Below, piece after piece: positions 37,179 to 41,678 of a stretch of 41,678 nt of DNA. The position numbers and the translations under genes are program-made. Position 1 is the stretch's first letter; every line of letters starts with the position of its first letter. The notes beneath the pieces were generated by a model. It worked only from the letters and a program-made list of their open reading frames with translations. It ran no database searches and had not been told where the DNA came from. Source of the stretch: a bacterium (GTDB lineage Bacteria > Sysuimicrobiota > Sysuimicrobiia > Sysuimicrobiales > Segetimicrobiaceae); assembly GCA_035691305.1 (NCBI GenBank), contig DASSJF010000005.1, forward strand, positions 75,380 to 117,057. Reading direction: 5' to 3'.

Positions 37179-39455
37179 ATGGTCACGATCGAGTCGACCG
37201 CCGCGATGGCGGCCGCGGTCTACGCACGCATGGAACGGACGCTCGGCGTGGTCCGGCGCCGCCTCGGCCGGCCGCTCACGCTGGCGGATAAGGTGCTGCT
37301 CGGCCATCTCGACGATCCCGACTCGCAGGAGATGCGGCCGGGCCACAGCTACCTACTGCTGCGGCCCGACCGCGTCGTCCTTCAGGATGTACTGGGGCAG
37401 ACGGCGATGCTGCAGTTCATGCAGACACGCCGCAGCGCCGTGGCCGTGCCGACCACGATCCACTGCGACCATCTGATTCAGGCCCGGGTCGAAGGCCGGG
37501 CGGATCTCCAGGCCTCCATCGCTGAAAACTCGGAGGTCTACGACTTTCTCCGGTCCGCGGCGGCGAAGTACGGTGCGGGGTTCTGGGGGCCGGGCGCCGG
37601 CATCATCCACCAAGTCGTTCTCGAACACTACTCGTTTCCCGGCGAGCTGATCATCGGCACCGACTCGCACACTCCGAACGCCGGCGGGCTTGGCGCCTGC
37701 GCGGTGGGTGTGGGCGGCGCGGACGCCGTCGAGGTGATGGCCGGCCTGCCGTGGGAGGTACTCTACCCGAAGCACATCGCCGTCTACCTGACCGGTGAAA
37801 TGAGCGGCTGGACGGCGCCGAAGGACGTGATCCTCTACGTCGCGGGCCAGCTCACCGTCGCGGGCGGTACCAACGCGATCGTCGAGTACATCGGCCCCGG
37901 CGCGCGCACGATCAGCGCGACCGGCAAGGCCACGATCACAAACATGGGAGCGGAGCTCGGCGCGACGACGTCGATGTTTCCGTACGACGAGCGGATGGCG
38001 ACGTATCTGCGGGCCACCGGCCGCGCGGAGCTCGTCGACCCCGCCCGCACGCATCAGCATCTGCTGGCACCGGACACGGAAGTGGAAGCCGACCCCGAGC
38101 GCTACTACGACCGGGTGGTCCGGCTCGACCTGTCGGCGCTCGAGCCCTACGTCGTCGGACCGCACTCGCCGGATCGGGCGCGGCCGGTCTCCAAGCTCGC
38201 CGCCGAAGTCCGGGACACCAAGAACGAGTTCCTCGACAAGATCTCCGCGGCGCTCATCGGCAGCTGCACGAACTCGTCCTACGAGGACATGAGCCGCGCG
38301 GCCGACGTGGCGGAGCAGGCGCGCGCGCACGGACTCAAAGCGGCCGTACCGTTCCTCGTGACGCCCGGCTCCGAACAGGTCCGGGCGACGATCGAGCGCG
38401 ACGGCCAGATGCATTCACTGACCGAGATCAAGGCAACGGTCCTCGCGAACGCCTGCGGCCCGTGCATCGGACAGTGGCGGCGGGCCAGCGCGGAAGCGAC
38501 GGTCCCGAACACGATCGTGACCTCCTATAATCGCAACTTCCCCCGCCGCAACGACGGGCAACCCACGACGATGAATTTCATCGGCAGTCCGGAGCTGGTC
38601 ACGGCGTTCGCGCTCGCCGGCCGGCTGTCGTTCAATCCTCTCACGGACACCCTGACCGGCGCGGACGGGAAGCCCTTCCGGCTGCGCGCCCCGGCCCCGG
38701 CGCCCGAGGTGCCGTCCACGCCTTTCGACCCCGGCCGCATCACCTACGTGGCGCCGCCCGCCGATGGCAGCCCGGTGGAGCTGAAGGTCGACCCGAAGAG
38801 CGAACGCCTGCAGCTCATGGAACCCTGGCCGGCGTGGGACGGGAAAGATTTTGCGGACATGCCTATTCTATTAAAGGCGAAGGGCAAGACCACGACCGAC
38901 GCCATCTCCCCGGCCGGCCCGTGGCTGCGCTACCGGGGCCATCTCGACAAGTTCAGCGACAACGTGTTCTCAGGCGCGATCAACGCCTTCACCGGTGAGG
39001 CGGGCAAAGTCCGCAACCTCATCACCGCGGAGGCCGGCCAGCCGGTCTCCGCGGTGGCGCGCGACTACAATGCGCGCGGGCTCCGCTGGGTCGTGATCGG
39101 CGACTCCAACTACGGCGAGGGTAGCAGCCGCGAGCACGCGGCGCTGTCGCCGCGCCTTTTGGGGGCCGCGGCCGTGATCGCACGCACCTTCGCGCGCATT
39201 CATGAGTCGAACCTCAAGAAGCAGGGCGTACTGGCCCTCACGCTGGCCGAGCCGGGCGACTACGACCGTTTCCGCGAGGACGATCGCGTGAGCCTGGTCG
39301 GTCTGGAGGCCATGGCGGCGGGCAAGCCGGTGGAGTGCCGGATCCGTCACGCCGACGGTACGACCGAGACGCTCTGGCTCAACCACTCGTACAGCACCTC
39401 GCAGCTGGAGTGGTTCCGGAAGGGATCGGCGCTGAATCTGTTCCACGGGCACTAG
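37179..39455 (+). CDS. aconitate hydratase (mitochondrial-type)
   Basis: The 758-residue protein has the full aconitase layout. Active-site and cluster features are HCDHLIQA, GIIHQVVLEHYSFPG, IIGTDSHTPNAGGLGACAVG, then GSCTNSSYEDM (first cluster Cys) and NACGPCIGQW (CxxC, the other two), IVTSYNRNFPRRNDG, and the swivelling domain with IGDSNYGEGSSREHAALSPR. It isomerises citrate to isocitrate through a [4Fe-4S] cluster in the TCA cycle. Length and motifs fit the mitochondrial-type group, not AcnB. The ATG at 37179 follows GGGGGG by about 8 bases. It is monocistronic, ending at a bidirectional hairpin. Confidence 0.94.
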   Translation: MVTIESTAAMAAAVYARMERTLGVVRRRLGRPLTLADKVLLGHLDDPDSQEMRPGHSYLLLRPDRVVLQDVLGQTAMLQFMQTRRSAVAVPTTIHCDHLIQARVEGRADLQASIAENSEVYDFLRSAAAKYGAGFWGPGAGIIHQVVLEHYSFPGELIIGTDSHTPNAGGLGACAVGVGGADAVEVMAGLPWEVLYPKHIAVYLTGEMSGWTAPKDVILYVAGQLTVAGGTNAIVEYIGPGARTISATGKATITNMGAELGATTSMFPYDERMATYLRATGRAELVDPARTHQHLLAPDTEVEADPERYYDRVVRLDLSALEPYVVGPHSPDRARPVSKLAAEVRDTKNEFLDKISAALIGSCTNSSYEDMSRAADVAEQARAHGLKAAVPFLVTPGSEQVRATIERDGQMHSLTEIKATVLANACGPCIGQWRRASAEATVPNTIVTSYNRNFPRRNDGQPTTMNFIGSPELVTAFALAGRLSFNPLTDTLTGADGKPFRLRAPAPAPEVPSTPFDPGRITYVAPPADGSPVELKVDPKSERLQLMEPWPAWDGKDFADMPILLKAKGKTTTDAISPAGPWLRYRGHLDKFSDNVFSGAINAFTGEAGKVRNLITAEAGQPVSAVARDYNARGLRWVVIGDSNYGEGSSREHAALSPRLLGAAAVIARTFARIHESNLKKQGVLALTLAEPGDYDRFREDDRVSLVGLEAMAAGKPVECRIRHADGTTETLWLNHSYSTSQLEWFRKGSALNLFHGH

Positions 39456-39483
39456 ACGGGCCGAGCGGTCCTTGGGACAAATT

Positions 39484-39510
39484 GAGGGGCGGCCCGAGCG
39501 GCCGCCCCTC
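39484..39510. terminator. bidirectional terminator between aconitase and mutM
   Basis: GAGGGGCGGC (39484-39493) pairs perfectly with GCCGCCCCTC (39501-39510) around a 7-base loop and is followed on the plus strand by TCTCTC. On the minus strand it is followed by AATTTGTCCC. It serves both convergent genes. Confidence 0.6.
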
Positions 39511-39528
39511 TCTCTCGCCCGCCGGCGC

Positions 39529-40317
39529 TCAGCGCTGGCAGCGCGGACAGAAGTAGGCCGTCCGCCCGCCGATCTTCGCGGTTCGCAGGAGACCGCCGCA
39601 GCGGGGGCAGGTCCCTCCCCGCCTTCGGGCTTCGACAAGATCGCCGGCCGGCGCGCCGCGGCGCGAGAGCGCCGCGATCCCCCGGCGGAGCGCCGCGCGA
39701 ATCGAGCGATGGAGGGCGCGAATCTGAGGCGGGCGCAGCGTGCGCAGCATCCGCGCGGGGTGCAGGCGCGCCTGAAATAGAATCTCGTCGGCGTAGATGT
39801 TGCCGATGCCGGCGATCAAGTCCTGACGCAGCAAGAACGCCTTGAGCGTTGCGCGCCGGCCAGCGATCAGGGCGCGCAGGCGGTCCGGCGAGAACGCCGC
39901 GGTCAACGGCTCCACGCCGAGCGCGCGCAGTCCGGGAACCTTCGCCAGGTGACCCACGCGGACGAGATCCACGTGGCCGAACCGCCGCTGGTCCACGAAC
40001 CGCATGTCGTCCGGTCCAAAGCCGACGACGAGCCGCGTCTGCGGACGAAAGACCGCGCGCCTCGGCACAACGACGAAATCTCCGGTCATGCGCAAGTGCC
40101 CCACCATGACGAACGCGCCGCTCAGCGGAAAGATCAAGTACTTGCCCCGGCGACCGACCGTCAGGACCCGGCGGCCACGGAGCGTGCGCGCGAACGTGCG
40201 CGGTGCGGGGGAGCGCACGACGGACGGATCACGGACGGCGACGCGCGACACACGCCGGCCGCGGATGCGCCGGCGGAGGTAGCGCGCGGCCGATTCGACG
40301 TCCGGCAGTTCGGGCAC
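39529..40317 (-). CDS. mutM: formamidopyrimidine-DNA glycosylase
   Basis: The 262-residue protein starts MPELPDVESA, with the catalytic Pro 2 and Glu 3. VGRRGKYLIF supplies Lys 59, VGHLRMTGDF is the conserved strand, RFGHVDLVR and LIAGIGNIYADEILF form the helix-two-turn-helix, and CPRCGG plus YFCPRCQ make the C-terminal zinc finger. It removes oxidised purines such as 8-oxoguanine. The third position normally Glu in PELPE is kept; the sixth is Asp instead of Glu. The GTG start has a weak Shine-Dalgarno. It converges with aconitase. Confidence 0.93.
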   Translation of the reverse strand: MPELPDVESAARYLRRRIRGRRVSRVAVRDPSVVRSPAPRTFARTLRGRRVLTVGRRGKYLIFPLSGAFVMVGHLRMTGDFVVVPRRAVFRPQTRLVVGFGPDDMRFVDQRRFGHVDLVRVGHLAKVPGLRALGVEPLTAAFSPDRLRALIAGRRATLKAFLLRQDLIAGIGNIYADEILFQARLHPARMLRTLRPPQIRALHRSIRAALRRGIAALSRRGAPAGDLVEARRRGGTCPRCGGLLRTAKIGGRTAYFCPRCQR

Positions 40318-40483
40318 GCGAATTCGTTCAACGGGCGACGCGCCGGATCATCCCCGGCCGGGGCTTCACAACTCCGAAGGGCCGTTCACAAAGTCCGCAT
40401 GGTTTCCGCACCGCTTTCCCACACCGCGTTCACGAGCCGGCGGTATCGTGAGGGCAGGCAAGCAGGCTGAGGAGGGTTGAGCC

Positions 40484-41678
40484 GTGCGAAGCGCTATTGC
40501 CGTCGTGATCGCCGTGTTCGTCTCACTTCTTGGGCTCAACGGCGTCGGCCACGCACAAACCGCCGCGGAAATCCAAGGAACGCTCGAGACCGTCGACTGC
40601 CAGAACGGCGCGGTGACGACGCTCGACGCTTTGGGCAACACAGAAACCGTCTACGCCTCCGATTCGACGGCGGTCGCGGTGGAATCGTCAAGCGTGGACT
40701 TCTGCTCGCTCAATGGATACGTCGGCGCGCCCGTGGACGCCTGGGTCGTTCCGTACGACAACGAGTTCGTCGCCACCCAGATCGACGTGACCGGCCCCGT
40801 CCCGGTCCTGGCGGCGACCCAGACCGCGGTCGCACCGATGCCGATCGTCGGCGCGGTGCTCGGCACCATCCTGGTCGGCGGGCTGCTCTATCTGCTCGCG
40901 CACGACAGCGCCGCCTACTACCGCTATCCGTACTACGGCGCGTACTACCATCACTACTACAGCGCGTCGTACCGACCGTACACCGGCTGGTATCCTGCAT
41001 CCCCGCCGATCATCTACGTCGCGACGCCGATCGTCGGCACGGTCCTCGGGATCGTGGCGGTGAATAACTACCAGTACCTCGCCGTCCGAGATTACGACGG
41101 AGCGTACCGCCGGTACCCCTATTACGGGCCGTACCGGTCGTACTACTATCACCCGACCTACCGCTACTACAGCGGCACGTACGTCAACATCTACACACAG
41201 GCGCCGGTCGCAGTGGGCGATTCGCACTGGGACGCGCCTCGATACCAGATGCAGCAGTGGCAGCGGACGGTGACTTCGCGGCCCAACGCATGGTCGGCGC
41301 CGCATCGTTCGATGCCGGCGACCTACCAACGGCCGCAGTGGCAGCCGCAGTCCCAGCCGGTATTTCAGCGTCCGGCCCCGGCGCCGCAGCCGCAACCGAC
41401 GTATCAGCGGCCCCAGTGGCAACAGCAACCGCAGGCGCAGCCCACCTACCAGCACCCGCAACCGCAACCGACGTATCAGCGGCCCCAGTGGCAGCAGCCG
41501 CCGCAGGCGCAGCCCACCTACCCGCGCCCGCAGCCGCAGCCGCAACCGACATATCAGCGGCCCCAGTGGCAACAGCAACCGCAGGCGCAGCCCACCTACC
41601 AGCGCCCACAGCCGCAACCGCAACCGACCTATCAGCGGCCCCAGTGGCAGCAGCCGCCGCAGGCGCAGCCCACCTACC
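40484..41678 (+). CDS. secreted Tyr-rich, Pro/Gln-repeat protein (runs off the right edge)
   Basis: GTG 40484, with GAGGAGG about 8 bases upstream, opens a frame still open at the right edge (398 codons). A signal peptide (residues 1 to about 25, ending VGHAQ) precedes a small domain with two Cys (to about residue 120). A hydrophobic segment (PIVGAVLGTILVGGLLYLLA) follows, then a region rich in Tyr (YYRYPYYGAYYHHYYS). From about residue 280 it is Pro/Gln-rich, with repeats of 24-26 residues built on PTYQRPQWQQ. It looks like a surface or extracellular matrix-like protein. No known family was recognised. Its end and any sorting signal lie outside the window. Confidence 0.6.
   Translation, partial: MRSAIAVVIAVFVSLLGLNGVGHAQTAAEIQGTLETVDCQNGAVTTLDALGNTETVYASDSTAVAVESSSVDFCSLNGYVGAPVDAWVVPYDNEFVATQIDVTGPVPVLAATQTAVAPMPIVGAVLGTILVGGLLYLLAHDSAAYYRYPYYGAYYHHYYSASYRPYTGWYPASPPIIYVATPIVGTVLGIVAVNNYQYLAVRDYDGAYRRYPYYGPYRSYYYHPTYRYYSGTYVNIYTQAPVAVGDSHWDAPRYQMQQWQRTVTSRPNAWSAPHRSMPATYQRPQWQPQSQPVFQRPAPAPQPQPTYQRPQWQQQPQAQPTYQHPQPQPTYQRPQWQQPPQAQPTYPRPQPQPQPTYQRPQWQQQPQAQPTYQRPQPQPQPTYQRPQWQQPPQAQPTY
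41396..41678 (+). repeat. tandem 72-78-bp coding repeats
   Basis: Repeat units start at 41396, 41468, 41546 and 41624 (periods 72, 78 and 78 bp). Units alternate between QWQQQPQ and QWQQPPQ forms, a two-unit higher-order pattern of 150-156 bp. The array continues past the window edge, and all length changes are multiples of three. Confidence 0.8.

Noticed and set aside
41396-41678. CRISPR array
   Set aside because: Units are contiguous coding repeats with variable length in multiples of three and no unique spacers.

Overview
The window is about 41.7 kb of very GC-rich bacterial chromosome with tightly packed genes, many GTG starts and many 1-8 base gene overlaps. A secreted beta-barrel-like protein ending in phenylalanine suggests a cell with an outer membrane. 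The gene content (ftsEX, surE, a clustered liv operon, mitochondrial-type aconitase, a molybdenum-cofactor operon) and the coding style fit an uncultured terrabacterial lineage of the CSP1-3/Sysuimicrobiota, Armatimonadota or Chloroflexota kind. This placement is inference; the window contains no rRNA.

Layout. (1) 1-4,300: the end of a luciferase-like oxidoreductase, then envelope or secreted proteins (barrel protein, small secreted protein, a putative 21-residue membrane peptide, a two-gene hypothetical/DUF6717 unit, a cupredoxin) separated by unusually long intergenic stretches. (2) 4,500-5,800: bioY followed by decayed remnants of an AraC-type regulator and a Fic protein. (3) 5,799-8,889: a roughly 3.06-kb integrative element bounded by perfect 29-bp direct repeats, inserted at the 3' end of the tmRNA gene (ssrA, 8,861-9,212, minus strand). 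It carries an O-methyltransferase-like gene, an excisionase-like gene and a tyrosine integrase with a frameshift. (4) 9,302-16,557, minus strand: moeA-moaC-mogA-ABC-F-thioesterase-smpB-lysE in one overlapping unit, then a secreted lipase-like hydrolase and ssrA. The two trans-translation components, SmpB and tmRNA, therefore lie about 2.2 kb apart. (5) 16,694-18,678: an S9 peptidase with a frameshift and no canonical start. (6) 18,715-21,668: a kbl-type aminotransferase downstream of an unrecognised PEPCK/HPr-kinase-like P-loop protein. (7) 21,932-24,552: a PhoB/PhoR-like two-component system with 11-bp-phased repeats in front of it. (8) 24,584-34,597, minus strand: HEAT-repeat protein, surE, ftsE, ftsX, gdhA, then livK-H-M-G-F, joining branched-chain or other amino-acid uptake to glutamate dehydrogenase. 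(9) 34,831-41,678: a PD-(D/E)XK-like protein and hpt, dinB (convergent), aconitase, mutM (convergent), and a secreted Tyr/Pro/Gln-rich repeat protein that runs off the right end.

Most genes are ordinary housekeeping. The notable parts are the minimal tmRNA-borne element, the unassigned kinase-like gene beside kbl, the phased repeats shared by three intergenic regions, the cupredoxin with Gln where the axial Met normally sits, and the repeat protein at the right edge.
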